From assembly GCF_019649055.1 (NCBI RefSeq), contig NW_026570426.1, positions 1-64,000 of the forward strand: a stretch of 64,000 nucleotides of DNA, written 5' to 3'. The notes under the pieces were generated by a model that worked only from the letters and a program-made list of their open reading frames with translations, did no database searches and was not told where the DNA came from. The position numbers were made by a program, and so were the translations under genes. Below are positions 51,927-63,794 of the stretch, one piece after another. The DNA is from Paramacrobiotus metropolitanus. Its lineage: Eukaryota > Tardigrada > Eutardigrada > Parachela > Macrobiotidae. Within the stretch, counting starts at the first letter, position 1, and each line of letters begins with the position of its first letter.

Positions 51927-53210
51927 CTAGTTATAGCATCCGTTCTCAAGGGGCGCTTCCCCGGGCACAAACAGCGCCAGGATCTTGACGTACATCTTAT
52001 AGCGGTTATGCGGCTGCTCGTTCCAGCTGCCGTTGCACTCCAGTCCTCCGTTAATGGCCTTGACGGTGGCGCCGAACTTCCCCTCGGCTACGCCCGGCTG
52101 GCCGTGCACCCGCGACGCCCAGAACCAGAAGGCGGTGTCCCAGGCGATCTGGTCGTTCTTGGCCACCTGCTCGGGATTGCGCGCCAACCGGTCATCCCCG
52201 TACAGCGCCATGGACGCGTCCTTGTAGTTGTACACATGGCTCAACATAATATACCCGCGTCCGTGGAAGTTCTTGCCGGGATACGCCGGGTCCGTCGACA
52301 CGATGGGCACGTACTCCTCCTTGGCGCGCAGCCCGTCCGACTCGTGGAGGATGTTGGCCAGGAACATGGCCAGCTCGCGTTTCGTGGTGATCTTGCCGTT
52401 GAAGGCGCGTTTGTTGATGTTCTCGTACTGCTCGTCCGAGGGCGCGGGGTAGCCGTTGGCGGTCACTGCCTGCCGGAACTGCTCCTTGGTGATCAGGTAG
52501 CCGGCGGAGGTGCCGCTGGAGGGGGCTTTGGTGGTGGCGGCCGGGGCAGGTTTTCTTGGGGTGGTGGTGGGTTTGGGTGGGGCGGTGGTCTTGCCGCCCG
52601 CAGGGGCGCCACCGGAGCCTTTCACGCAGAAGCCGAAGGCGTTAGCGCGTAAATCACATGTCAAGCCGGTGCTGCAGCACGGGATGTTGTTTGAGCAGCC
52701 TTCGCCTTCGGTCTGGCACGCGCGGACCACCGCGATCTGCAGTTACAGTAAAGTACTTTCACTACTTGTACTCGTAACAATTTAAGTGGTACATAATAAG
52801 AATGATTCTTATATTTTTTACAATTGTAATTACAAAAAATCTCTGGCCCATTTTATTAAAGCGCTCAATGTAAAAAAAATCAATGTAAAGATTAAGCGCT
52901 TCATTTCGTTAAAATAACAAAGTTATAATTAAATTAAAATGAGCGAATATATGTAAATACACAAACAATTCAGCATCAGTTGATGAACACTGCAAAAAAC
53001 ACAAATACAGATAGCAGCGTCTTCTGAAATTAGGCTACGTGTTGCATCGCTCATTTACGTTTTTCGAGTAAAATGGTTTTCGGTAAATCTCAGTCGATAA
53101 TTTTATGTATCCGCAATCGCCTATGAGCGTTAGTATCGGCTTTTGATAATAATAGCAAAAAGCAAACTAACCAAACATCCGGCCAGGATAGAATACGATA
53201 AGATACCCAT
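51927..53210 (-). CDS. Secreted GH19 chitinase with an N-terminal cystine-knot-like domain
   Basis: Exon 1 53210-53172 (MGILSYSILAGCL), donor TTG|GTTAGT; exon 2 52736-51927; phase 0; 282 aa. The signal peptide runs across the junction (ending IAVVRA). A compact Cys domain follows: C-x6-C-x5-CC-x4-C-x9-C, the spacing of inhibitor-cystine-knot peptides rather than hevein. Then a Pro/Thr/Lys linker (TTAPPKPTTTPRKPAP) and a GH19 catalytic domain: MFLANILHESDGLRAKEE with the general-acid Glu, NFHGRGYIMLSHVYNYKDAS, and IAWDTAFWFWASRVHG. GH19 enzymes hydrolyse chitin by inversion. Likely roles are cuticle turnover, feeding or defence. GH19 is uncommon in animals relative to GH18. Confidence 0.92.
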
Positions 53211-54296
53211 GTTGCGCTGTATGTATCCGAACCGGGAATAACTGGATAAAGTATTTCGAACGCCTATTCCGAATGGTCGACTGACGAAACGCCGCAGTCT
53301 CATCGTTTTGCTTATGTATCAAGTGTCTGGTCGGTCGTTCACGCCAGACAGGCTCGACGACCACAAACGCTGCATTGGCGGTTTTCCCACTGACAACTTT
53401 CCCATTTCAACACGTTCTTCATTCAAAAAGTGTTGAATATTCAAAATCAATGTAGCCACTTGCTTAACGAGTACCCTGTTTTGGGTATGCACTTGGGAAA
53501 TGCTGGGCATGCGGTCTTACTTGACGGTCACGCGTTTGCATCGGCGAATATCTTCTGAAGAAGTCATTAGGTTTTGGCAAAACGGTGACTGTAGCCAGAC
53601 TGCCCATCCAGATGACTCACGTAACCACGCCCTTATTTAGAGTCGAAAAACACTATATATAAAAATAAAACTAGTAAATCAGCTGGCGCATGTGCAGAAT
53701 CGCAACCAATAACGATCGGTTTTGACAGACAGAAACAGAAACCTAAAACTGTGCACGTCATTTACCACAACGGCGTGATTCACTAGACTGGATATAAGGC
53801 ATACGAGTACAGAGTACACTATACAGACTGTACATAAAATAATTTATGAAGAACTCATGGGTCGATATAATATTGTGGGCACTACAAAAAAATTAAATAG
53901 AATTAGCGGTGCTAATTCCGGTTAAGACAGCGGAGAAGGATGAAAGGCGGATTGGAGAGATGTGGTTGGGTGCTGGTGGGGCGCTTGGGCAGGGGTCAGT
54001 TGTAGCACTGTATGTTATGTATGTAGTTGTGCGATTGATGTAGCTGTGTGCTGTGTCTGAAAGTTAGTCTGTGGTTGGTCGAATTGTGTTTGGGAATTTC
54101 TTCCCACCCACCCTCCCTTTTCCTTATGGAAGGGGGGTTGTTTTGGAAGTGTGTACTTAATGGATCCGCTGTGACGGTTACCTTTTGTGGAGATGACCTA
54201 TTGGATCCGCTGCGTCGGTTACATATGTCATCGATACTACGCGCTAACCCCCAAACTACCATTAAAGTCATTGCTGAGGTGTTCGCGGAGTCTGTC
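53211..54296. other. Spacer
   Basis: No supported gene. Short ORFs at 53167-53510 lack features. Composition becomes GT-rich near 53,950-54,110. Confidence 0.4.
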
Positions 54297-54300
54297 TTAA

Positions 54301-54968
54301 GGGAAGTGGCCCGGTACATGGTACCAAATTCGTGTACATGCACGAAATCTTTCACTTTCGCGCACTCCCAAATCCTTTTTTCTCTTGTTTTATGACAATC
54401 TGTAGTCAAATGATTTGTATACACAGGCCTGAAAACCGTTTGCGCGCGCAACATCCGGTTCGCGAATTATGGCTGTTAGAAAATTCCAAAAAGTTTAAAT
54501 GCATTCAGGTGTACCAAAAATCTCATTATGGACCGATCTCTTTCAGATTTTGCACGTAAATGCACATAGCCACGAAGAACGTTTTTACACCGATCCACTG
54601 TTCTAGCATGTTCTTCAAATTTTAAAATGAATTTCAAAAATTTTAAAATTTGAAAAAAATCGTGGAAGTTTGGATCGGTGTAAAAACGATCTTCATGGCC
54701 ATGTGCATTTACATGCAAAATTTGAAGGAGATCGGTCCATAATGAGACTTTTGGTACACCTGAAAGCATTTAAACTTTTGGGAATTTTCTTACAGCCATA
54801 ACTCCCGAACCGGATGTATCGCGCACAAACGGTTTTCACACCAGTGTATACAAATGATCTGGCTACAGAATGCCACAAAACGAAACAAAAATGTGTTTGG
54901 GAGTGCGCGAGAATGAAAGTTTGCGTGCATGTACACGAATTTGGGTACCATGTACCGGGCCACTTCCC
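54301..54968. mobile_element. Fold-back MITE, copy 1 (TTAA target)
   Basis: The two halves are inverted copies of each other over about 300 bp each: ends GGGAAGTGGCCCGG and CCGGGCCACTTCCC, then TACCAAATTCGTGTACATGC, GCGCACTCCCAAA, ATGATTTGTATACAC, CATAATGAGA and GATCGGTGTAAAAACG all appear mirrored. Flanked on both sides by TTAA (54297-54300, 54969-54972). A central AT-rich spacer separates the arms. No ORF of its own. TTAA duplication is the rule for piggyBac-type elements. Confidence 0.8.
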
Positions 54969-54972
54969 TTAA

Positions 54973-56653
54973 TGCATTGTTATTGTAATATGGAATACCA
55001 AGCTTATTACTGACTTGTCAGTGATTTTTATCCCATACGGTCGGGGTCACGGCAATTCGCTACTCTGCCATTTTCCAGTTTATCAGCTGTCTCGATTAGG
55101 CGTATACTGTATCAGTATCTTTCCGTTCTCTTGTCACAGCTTTCCCGGTTCCCATAACCGTCGCTACCGTTGAGCTGTCACAACGATCCTTCGGAGGCGG
55201 AACATGATCGGTAATTGTGATGGTGTTTTTTGAGACAGTCGCTTGCTCGTTTCAGCGGCTCGTACCGTTACTAGAAGAAGAAAAAGGAGAGACTGCGGCA
55301 GCGAAAAGTCGGTGTAACTCATTTTTTCGTTTGATTTTCGATGATTAAGAAACCGGGAAATCAGACAGTCGCAGCGACGTCAGTTGAAATGGCCTGTGCT
55401 GTCAATCGACGTACTGTGTTTGACAAACTTCCATGGTTACCGGTGACCTTTGAGAGATGTCTAATTAATACTCCGCTTTCGGCTGGGGAAGGGTTAGAAA
55501 AGCGGCGGGATGTTTCCGAAGCGTTAGTTCATACAGCGGTTTTCGAGAGCGTTCCGCTGTACGCGATGAGTGAATGGGCGATGGACTATAGCTGGACAAC
55601 CGAAAGACCGTACGGGTTGTTTCTTGGGTTATTTTCAGGTTTCCTAGTTTTTCTTACGTTTCCTTAGCCGCCGCCTTCGTGACGGTTGACGTAGCGCGGT
55701 CGGCATTGTGTCTGTCGCCAAAGTGTTTGTCGACGTCCGACAAATTGTCGGTGAGACGAAATTGACATAATATTAACAATTACTGCACGTACAGATCTGT
55801 ACGTTATACCATACTTTTCATTTCACCATACGTCTTCACCACACCATACGACGAGCACAGTCTAAATGCAATCCTATTATACGGTAGGTGTTGTTGAAAA
55901 GAAGCCGTTAATTGAAAAGTTTCATGGGAATTTTGACAAGCATAATGCTACGACAATTGATGGTCGCCAGAAACAACGACTATAACAGAAACACAATGTC
56001 ATGACAGTTTCTATCGCATGGTGTGATCGGTAGCCTCGGCCCAGGCCCTGGCTCTGGCTCTACAAAAAAGTTGCTACATTAAGTTATCAAGGGACACACA
56101 CAAACTGTATGAAAGGCAAACGAAAGCCAGCGACATTCGCTCCTTCCAGTGTCTATGGGTGTCAAACGCTTATGTCGGGGTTATTTCCGTAACCTAGCCG
56201 CCGTTCCATCCCCAGCGCAGAGTCGGCTTTTTCACAGCGGTCCCATTTCCTGGTGAAAAAAATGTTTGTAGATAAAAATGATGTTGATCACGTCATTTAC
56301 GAATTGGTCACTACTTGCAAATACTGAAAAAGAACAGGCTTTATAATGTTCTCTCTGCAATCTCTAAAAAAACTGTATGCTCCTAAAATTAAAAAAAAAA
56401 CAACTTTATATTTCAAGACAGTAGCGCCTTGACGTCATGCATTACTTTAGTGACGTCACTACCTCTTCGGTGCTACAAAATTACAGATCCATCTTGATGC
56501 TTTGATACTCTATAACCTTGCAAAAATTGAATGATAAAAGTGCGTGAAAACGTGGAGATGCTGAAAATCATGTTATAGCTCTCCTTTACAAAGCGCGTCG
56601 TTCAGTAACATCACTACGTCTTTGTCCAAAAAATAAAAACGTTGTACGAAAAT
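54973..56653. other. Spacer with one unassigned ORF
   Basis: ORF 55341-55667 (+, 108 aa, MIKKPGNQTVAATSVEMACA) ends in a hydrophobic stretch (GLFLGLFSGFLVFLTFP) but matches no family I recognise; it may be chance or a gene fragment. The remainder is AT-rich with no features. Confidence 0.3.
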
Positions 56654-56965
56654 TCAATTAGTGCCGATTCTACGAATGGTGGTTTGCGAAGGAACAAATG
56701 GAAGGGCAGCGAGCGAAATGTACCGGCAGGTAGCGTACTGAGCGCTCACTGTAAAACTTTACAAATTGGCTCATAATTAATTCAGTGTCTCGTATACCAA
56801 TAAGTACGCGTATGTTGTCGTACCTGGTAATGGCCCGCCCAGAGGAGAGCTGGGCTGATGGCAGCGTTTGCGATGGTAGCGTTTTGCACTGTGTAGCTTT
56901 TTGCAAGTGCCGGTGAAAAGAATAGTCATGAAATACAATACTACAGCAAGCGCGGGAATCCTCAT
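56654..56965 (-). CDS. Putative small secreted cysteine-containing peptide
   Basis: Exon 1 56965-56824 (MRIPALAVVLYFMTILFTGT), donor CCAG|GTACGA; exon 2 56748-56654, acceptor TTTTACAG|; phases agree, giving 78 aa. A strong signal peptide, then dibasic-rich sequence (CKKLHSAKRYHRKRCHQ) with three cysteines in the mature part. The RKR and KR sites could be convertase sites of a peptide precursor. Neither exon has a database-recognisable domain to my eye, so the gene is tentative. Confidence 0.35.
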
Positions 56966-58744
56966 CTCGTTGATTGTGTTATAGCTGCAAATGCAAGTTA
57001 AGCTTTGTCGGAAGAGATGTTGCAACTCGCAGTAGCAGTTGGATACATCAACTTATGTACTGGTGCTTCGAGTTAATGTGTTATTATAAAGCTGCAAGCC
57101 AACGCTTAATGATTAATCATATTGCTTTGGCAACTTCAACGCGATCATTCAGCGAGGGACTGCAGGAAGTCGCACACTGGCCATGGTGTTACATAATGCA
57201 CACGCGGCAACGGAGTGACAATTTGCTGGCCAACCACATTACGTAGATAACGCTAGAGGCATGGCCTTGGCATACATAGTTCTGGTTGCCGTGCAAAGAA
57301 ATGTACGAGCGGGAAGTAAAGAAAGTGCCCACCGATACTTTCCGGCTAATTTAGTGAAAGTGCTACTCAACGATTAGGTTTCCTTAATTCCATTTAGCGA
57401 AATAAAATATAACCGAGGGGCGCGTTACTGATTACTGGCGTAATTGTCCCTATAATAATTTGCGGCTAAATGCAATAATTATTGTGTTTGCCACAAATAA
57501 GCTGGACCAATGCAAAGCGCTTCTGGTAATCTGGAAATTTTAGTCATAGTACTGTTAGTGTTCTATCGGAATTATTAACAGCAGAAATTTGGGAGCTTTG
57601 GGTTAATTCTTTCGAAGTTTAGAAATGCATTCATAACCGTTGGATTACTCGTAAATATGAAATCATTGTCAAAATTGATGAGCGAACACAAAATCAATCT
57701 AACAGCCACAAAAGAAGCATTGCATTAGGCTCAAAATTCAGTTATGAAGATTTCAGCGAACGAAATCTGTGACACACTCTTAAGAAAATCGATCTTTGAA
57801 CCTTAACAAACGTAAAATAACTGCACAGCAATGGTGCATCACATATCTGCATCGAGCGGGCAATTTTGGAAGCGCAAAAACGTGCGACACTTTGTTTACG
57901 GTGTTCTTTCATTCCAGTCTGTAACTTTACCTTGCAGTTTGCACCTTACTGATGCCTATATATGTGTTGCCTACTGAATTCAATGCTTCAAATTAATAAA
58001 AAAATTTCCTGTAATTAACACTTAATTTAAAACAGCTTATTAACGCTACCAGTTGCAAGTTAATAAACGCCAGCCGGTCAGCGAATTAATCACTATTTTG
58101 TACACCATTTATCCTCAAAATTTTTAATTTTGATGAACCCGTTATTCATTAATTAATTTTAATTAGACATTTTAACACGTCGAGGGTAACTTATAAGTTA
58201 TGTTATAGACTTATTCGCCCTACGCGCACTTTCTGGTTTACGCTACCAGAATGTGTTTGGATGGGCAATTAACACTAATTATAATGTTATTAATTAGTTA
58301 TTAACATTGTGCACATAGCAGTGTACACGTTACCCGATAGGCGTTAGCAGTACTTATTAATGGATAATTATTGAGGTGTACGATTACGGCATATCGCAGT
58401 GAAATGTAAGCATTAAAATGTGTGCACATGAGTTTGCATGAGAAATATCCAAATTGCCGACTTTGACGCTCGAATAAGCTACTCTCGAGTAGCTTTTTCT
58501 AGAGCAACATTTGTGAATATTTGGGGCGTGGATACAAACGTGCAAAAGACACATCATCGCACTGATCGCAGTATGGACCAGTTACCAGCGCTTATCTTAT
58601 GTCGTGCCATACCCAGCTTTTGCAGAATTATCACAATTGCCAGAATTTACTAAATTTCCGGTCTATTTTGAACCAGACTATTATAAATTTAACAAGCTGT
58701 GGAAACTGGCAGTCGAATTAAAGAGACATTTCATTTAAAATCAG
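56966..58744. other. AT-rich spacer
   Basis: No ORF with features; many TTAATTAA-type words. Nothing supported. Confidence 0.45.
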
Positions 58745-60240
58745 CCGAGGCTGGTGCTGTTCCCAAGATGGTTGCCGCGTTTCCACGTTCGATTCGATGC
58801 TGAACCGCTGCCGCAGATATTCTGTTGCAAGTATCTCACCTCTCTCTTGACGAATCATCTTGCCCACTTTACGGATTAGCTGCGATGCTCCCGGTCCGAT
58901 GGCCGTAACGTCTCAACGGCCACCGCACGGAACAGATAGTCCTGCGTGATGTTCTGATACTTGCCGATTTTCTTCCATTCGGCTTGTGCCGCTGCTGCGT
59001 CGGCTTGCGTGGATGATGCTGCGATATGTGATGGGGCAATCGTTCACAGACATTTCACATCTCATGTCAACATTTTGCCGCGTTCCTATGACACCCAGCT
59101 TACTCCGTCAGGACGTTTACCGCTGGTTTGTGATATACGCAAAAGGCTCAATCGAGTTCAGTTTCAATGGTGGCAGCGAAGGTCGATTAAGCGTGGCGTT
59201 TAGGGAAGTGATATCAAATTCGTGTACACGCGCGAAATCTTTCGCTTTCGCGCACTCCCAAACCCAGTTTTCTCTGGTTTGATGACATTTCGTAGCCAAA
59301 TGATTTGTTTACACGAGCGTGTAACCGTTTTTGCGCGCAAAATCGGGTTCGAGAGTTATGGCTGACAGAAAATTCCAAAAAGTTCAAATGCATTCTGGTG
59401 TACCAAAAGTCTCATTATGGACCGATCTCTTTCAGATTTTGCACATAACTGCAAATAACTACGACGAACGTTTTTACGCTGATCCACTGTTCTAGCATGT
59501 TCTTCGAATTTTAAAATGAATTTCAGAATTTCAAAATTGATTTTAATATTCGAAAAAAATCACGAAAGCCTGGATCGGTGTAAAAATGATCTTCATGGCC
59601 ATGTGCATTTACATGCAAAATTTTAAGGAGATCGTTCCATAATGAGACTTTTGGTACACAGCAATGCATTTAAACGTTTTGTAATTTCTAACCGCCATAA
59701 CTATAGAACCGGATGTTGCGCGCACAAACGGTTCTCACACCAGTGTATACAAATCATCTGGCTACAGAATATGTCATATAACAAGAGAAAAAAGGCTTTG
59801 GGGGTGCGCGAAAGTGAAAGATTGCACGTACACAAATTTGGTACCATACCGGGCCACTTCCCTTAAGCTGCTGTGTCTTGACTTCCGGCTCCGGCATTTC
59901 CTACAGCTCAAGCCATGGTAGCCTCGTGCGTCCACCTTTTCACTGCAAATGCATCGGTGCGAAGTGACGATTGGTGTTCCTAGACGCAGGGCGCAGGCCA
60001 GCAGAAATTGTTAATGCTGAGAAGTTTAGAAGATTTCCCAGTGATGCAGCTGGTAGTGCATCCAGCCATGCTCCGTTGTCCTTGGTGTTAACACCTAAAA
60101 GCCGTGCTTGGCTAAAAATGTCAGACCTGCCCATTTCAGAAAGCATCTTCACGGAAGTTTAGATGACCGGTTCATCCCAAATTTTCGGGCTTCCACAGCT
60201 GAAAGATCAACTTCTGTCAAACGCTGCCACTCAGGCTCAG
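58745..60240 (-). pseudogene. Dead C-terminal part of an RT-type transposon polyprotein, split by a MITE
   Basis: Minus strand, upstream to downstream: KIWDEPVI and SQARLLGVNTKDNGAWLDA (60.2-59.97 kb), then VDARGYHGLSC and SRHSSLN (to 59,866), the MITE (59862-59203), then KRPDGVSWV, TIAPSHIAASS, KYQNITQDYLFRAVAVETL (58.9-59.1 kb) and RKVGKMIRQERGE...YLRQRFSIE (58.75-58.87 kb). This order is that of a long C-terminal region seen next to reverse transcriptases in many invertebrate mobile elements. In-frame stops (Trp codons turned TAG/TGA) and frameshifts show it is dead. No RT domain is left in this window. Confidence 0.65.
59203..59862. mobile_element. Fold-back MITE, copy 2
   Basis: Same family and same layout as the element at 54301-54968 (ends GGGAAGTG/CACTTCCC, 660 bp, mirrored halves). 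The right flank is TTAA (59863-59866); the left flank reads TTTA. It interrupts the dead polyprotein between the SRHSSLN codons, which dates the insertion after that element arrived. Confidence 0.8.
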
Positions 60241-61408
60241 CGTTGCCGCAGTACATTTCCGGGTCGAAGTCGGTAATTTTGGTACATTGTACGTTATTTC
60301 TTAATAATCGCGGATAAAGCGGGTACACACAACGCTGCAGATACGTTATGTAATGGTACGTTATGCAATAGTTCTCTTAGTCGCACATACAGGAAACAAC
60401 GGTACACGTAAAACACTTTTAGGAAATCAACTGGTTCGTACACACGCAGAGTGTGCGTGCACGAGTGTAAACAGTAGTCGCGTGTTTAATACTCGTAAAT
60501 CACAGGTCGTTGCTTAAGCGCCAGAGATTATGGCAGCGCGGAAGTTCGATCGGTGAACGAGGAACAAACGTTGGTGAAATGATTACATAATTTTTCTCGT
60601 GGCTAAATAGTCATCATAGATAGGAAAATGAACTTACGGAAGATCAATCATCAATAGTTCAATGGAACTTACGGAAGATCAACAATGTCGGAAAATACTG
60701 CCAGTCTGCAGCTGTTGAACCAACGGTCGACTACTTCGTAGTCGCGCGAAGAGCCATCTGAAAGGGCCGAAAATATGGATGCGTTTTATACGAGTACCGT
60801 TATTAAAAAGTGTTAGACACACTGGGAGGACCTTGCTGGCGTGAATATTCTTTAGTGCAGAGAAATTTTTCAGCATTAGAAAAAAAAATTTATGAAAACA
60901 CAAATTTAAAATGGGTGCCCATAAAAACCGGCATCAGGGTGGGTTCAGTTAAATAAAAAACAAAAGGTTACCTATAATTAACGGGGTACGTAAAAAGGTG
61001 GCTATATAAAACCGGATTAAATAGGGTTTGCCAGAGTCAATTTATTCGTTTCCTAATATTAAATAAAACACTACCCTTACGTCGAATATACCAGCTAAAC
61101 ATAATGACTACGAGCAATACCGTAATTAACAAATTTTTTGAACATTTTTTTATTTTTTAAACAGTATTTTTCTGAGGAGTCAACATGTTTCAAACAATTG
61201 CGTATTCTGTTTTTTTTTCAATCGTTTTCCCATCCACATTACGAAATACCATTTCCCAACAATTATATTGATTCCCATTACCAATACCATCACGATTACC
61301 AATACTAATTCCCATTACCAATTCCCAAAACCCATTCCCAGGGTTTATTAATACCCCGCAGCCAAATCCCTGAGTAACCAAGCCCGCCCAATACCGCAGT
61401 TATAACAC
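60241..61408. other. Spacer with element fragments
   Basis: 60905-61035 contains GGGTGCCCATAAAAACCGG and related units resembling the block at 26,025-26,140. 61,215-61,345 has CCCATTACCAAT-type short repeats. No gene supported. Confidence 0.4.
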
Positions 61409-61704
61409 CGCAGAAGGCATGATCAGCCAGCAGCAGTCATGCATTCTGAGAACAGTGAACAAATTATCTAAATTTGCTCCCGATAAAGCTGCTCGCTGAA
61501 CGGAGCCGCGGTTCAACCCTGGATTTCTATACTGATCCGCTGGCGGCTTGACGGTTTCACAGCTCAGTGTTGCGACGGGAAGAGTAAGAGCTTGCACGAT
61601 GCCGCTGAGGATGCAAATTTGCACTGGCAGAGATGCTTCGTATACCATCCGTGCCACGGTCATGATCATAGGCAGTCCTAGGGAATTTGCCAGTATGTGT
61701 TTAG
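61409..61704 (-). CDS. Possible exon of a second gustatory-receptor-like gene
   Basis: Between an acceptor-like TTCTCAG| at 61705 and a donor-like TCTGCG|GTGTTA at 61408, an open frame reads KHILANSLGLPMIMTVARMV, LPVQICILSGIVQALTLPVA, then a charged loop and LDNLFTVLRMHDCCWLIM. Two hydrophobic helices plus a loop with a conserved-looking H-x-x-C are like Gr proteins. No partner exons were found, so it may be a fragment of a divergent pair with the + strand receptor. Confidence 0.25.
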
Positions 61705-61917
61705 CTGAGAACTCAGGGGACCATCGGTGACGATTCTCCCCCTCATAGCTGCACGGTGTGTTGACATAGTTCTTCATACGCATGGAAAGCGGAAAATCCA
61801 GGACCCGAAGTTTCTAGTCTCTTCCGGTTAACATTAATGCCAGTAATATTACGCGCTTCAACTAGGCCGTGTACATTAAGAAATTGGTGACCTTTCGGAG
61901 TGGAACGCAGAAGAGCC

Positions 61918-63794
61918 ATGAAGTGCGGGAAGGTTCTGGAAATACTGCTAAGCCTTTGCTGTGGTGTGCCTCCGCTAACAAGCAAACATTCAGCATGGGT
62001 ACTGTACCCTTTGGCCATTTCTGTTTTTCTGAATATGCGCGGGCTGGCGCTTTTGGAGGACGCATGGCGCTCGGCAAAGGTAAAATCAACGCTCGAATTT
62101 GGGAGCTGCGTCTTCAAAAGCCTGATCTCGATCCAGGCATGGTTTCTACACTTTCTGATTGTCAAGGAACTGCTTACGAAAAAGGATATTGTGGACCGAT
62201 TTCACGCTGTTGTCTGCAGTCATAATCCCCGGCTGAGAAGCGTCTGGTTATATATCGGATCCGGTGTGAGTTTCCTAGCTGTTTTCGCCTTTTCCGTGAC
62301 AGAGCTAAGCTTGATACTTACGGATCGTGAGCAGCCGTTCCAGCCGGAGCAGATAATCCCCTGCCTGCTTCTGCCAAACTCTACCATGAACTGCACAGAA
62401 AAGGAAGAGCTGGCGATTCTGATGATTTTTAATACGTACCAATATTTCCTGACAAATACAATCCCTATCTCCTGTAGCGTGTTAGTGGTCCTCATGGGAA
62501 TCGGCTTTCGTAAAATTACCACCGATTTGGAACGCATGTGCGAAGCCATCTTCGCAAACCAACCGCTGCCCAACAACCACCCAGGTCTGATAGATCGCTT
62601 CCAATTCCGATGCCAAATGGAGTTTGCAAGAATCGCTACCAGAATATATAAGTGGTTTATGATCTTTACTGCAAGCTATTCCGCCACAGCAACACTCGGG
62701 CTCCTGCTCCGATACTTTGAAGGACAGCATCTGGCAGCTTACGATTTCACTTTCCCGACGGCGCTAGTAACAACGCACGTCATTTTGCTTGGCGCAGTTA
62801 CATTCTGCCACTGGCAGGTGACCTTTAACCATAATCATATTACTGGTTCTCCTGTAAAGCTGTATAGCTGTGTCTAAGTCTGTACAAACTGTTTGTTCTT
62901 GCAGCTCATACAAATTAAGAATCGGCCCAGAGAACTGGCAACTGCACAACGCTTCGTATCTTGCGCGGAGGTCCGGCAGTTGTGCGACCAGTTCCTTGAT
63001 TACCTAACCAACGATGATGTGGTTGCGGACATCGCCGGGCAATTAGCGTTCATTAGTTGGGAATCCACCCTCACGGTACGCGGAGCGAAGCAGTGGCTTC
63101 GGCAACTCATTTATGTTGATTTATATTTCAAACACTATACCGCTGTGCAAGATGCGCAACCACCCACGGTCTGCTGTTCATTCATTTAACTTTAACTGAA
63201 CGTTGAAGACCCTTCAAGGGTGGCCGTTAAGACAAGCGTGCAAGGGACTGTTCCAATGGCTGAACCTGCATACGTGTGTTATCGAAGCGGCTAATTTGCT
63301 AGTCGTACGTAATACGAGTTCGCTACACATTCCCTTCCAGTGAATTCTAGCTGACACACAATTTTAAACAAGTGCAGCCAGTGTGCTTTCAAGCGGCTAT
63401 TTTGTGCTCTTGCGAACATCCACGCTCATAGGACCAGGGTAGTGGAAGTTGTACTGCATTGTACAGCAGCAGGACATAGTTTTATAACGGCGTGGCAGCG
63501 TACTTAAAACTGTACGTCTAGACCAACATCTATAAAATAATAGTTGTTAACAGCTTACGGCACCACGCTGCAAGTGAAACTCCTTTTGCCGTGACAAGTT
63601 GAAACAACTGCAATTTTGGTCTGCTTTCGTTCTTCTAGAGTCTGGCTTCTGGCGCGGCCTATCTTATTTTGATACTGCAGAGCAAGGATGATGATGTAAG
63701 CACTGCCGAAATCAAGATGATGCTGCTTAACATCTCGGTGAATGTGATGGAGCTGATGGGCAAAGTTTGCCTTCCAAATGCCAAACCGGTATGA
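61918..63794 (+). CDS. Gustatory-receptor-like 7TM protein
   Basis: Exons 61918-62817, 62905-63075, 63639-63794, all phase 0; 408 aa, the usual length of arthropod Grs. Start MKCGKVLEILL. Helices include WVLYPLAISVFLNM, SVWLYIGSGVSFLAVFAFSV, YFLTNTIPISCSVLVVLMGI, WFMIFTASYSATATLGLLL and FPTALVTTHVILLGAVTF. Near the end, GQLAFISWESTLT joins SLASGAAYLILILQSKDD, which corresponds to the last helix with the family signature TYxxxxxQF, here AYLILILQS. The tail after it (DDVSTAEIKMMLLN) is longer than usual. N-glycosylation sites sit in the loop LLPNSTMNCTEKE. Family members are ligand-gated channels with an inverted topology; the ligand is unknown. Confidence 0.8.

Noticed and set aside
52008-52652. 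214-aa + strand ORF
   Set aside because: Antisense of the GC-biased chitinase coding exon.
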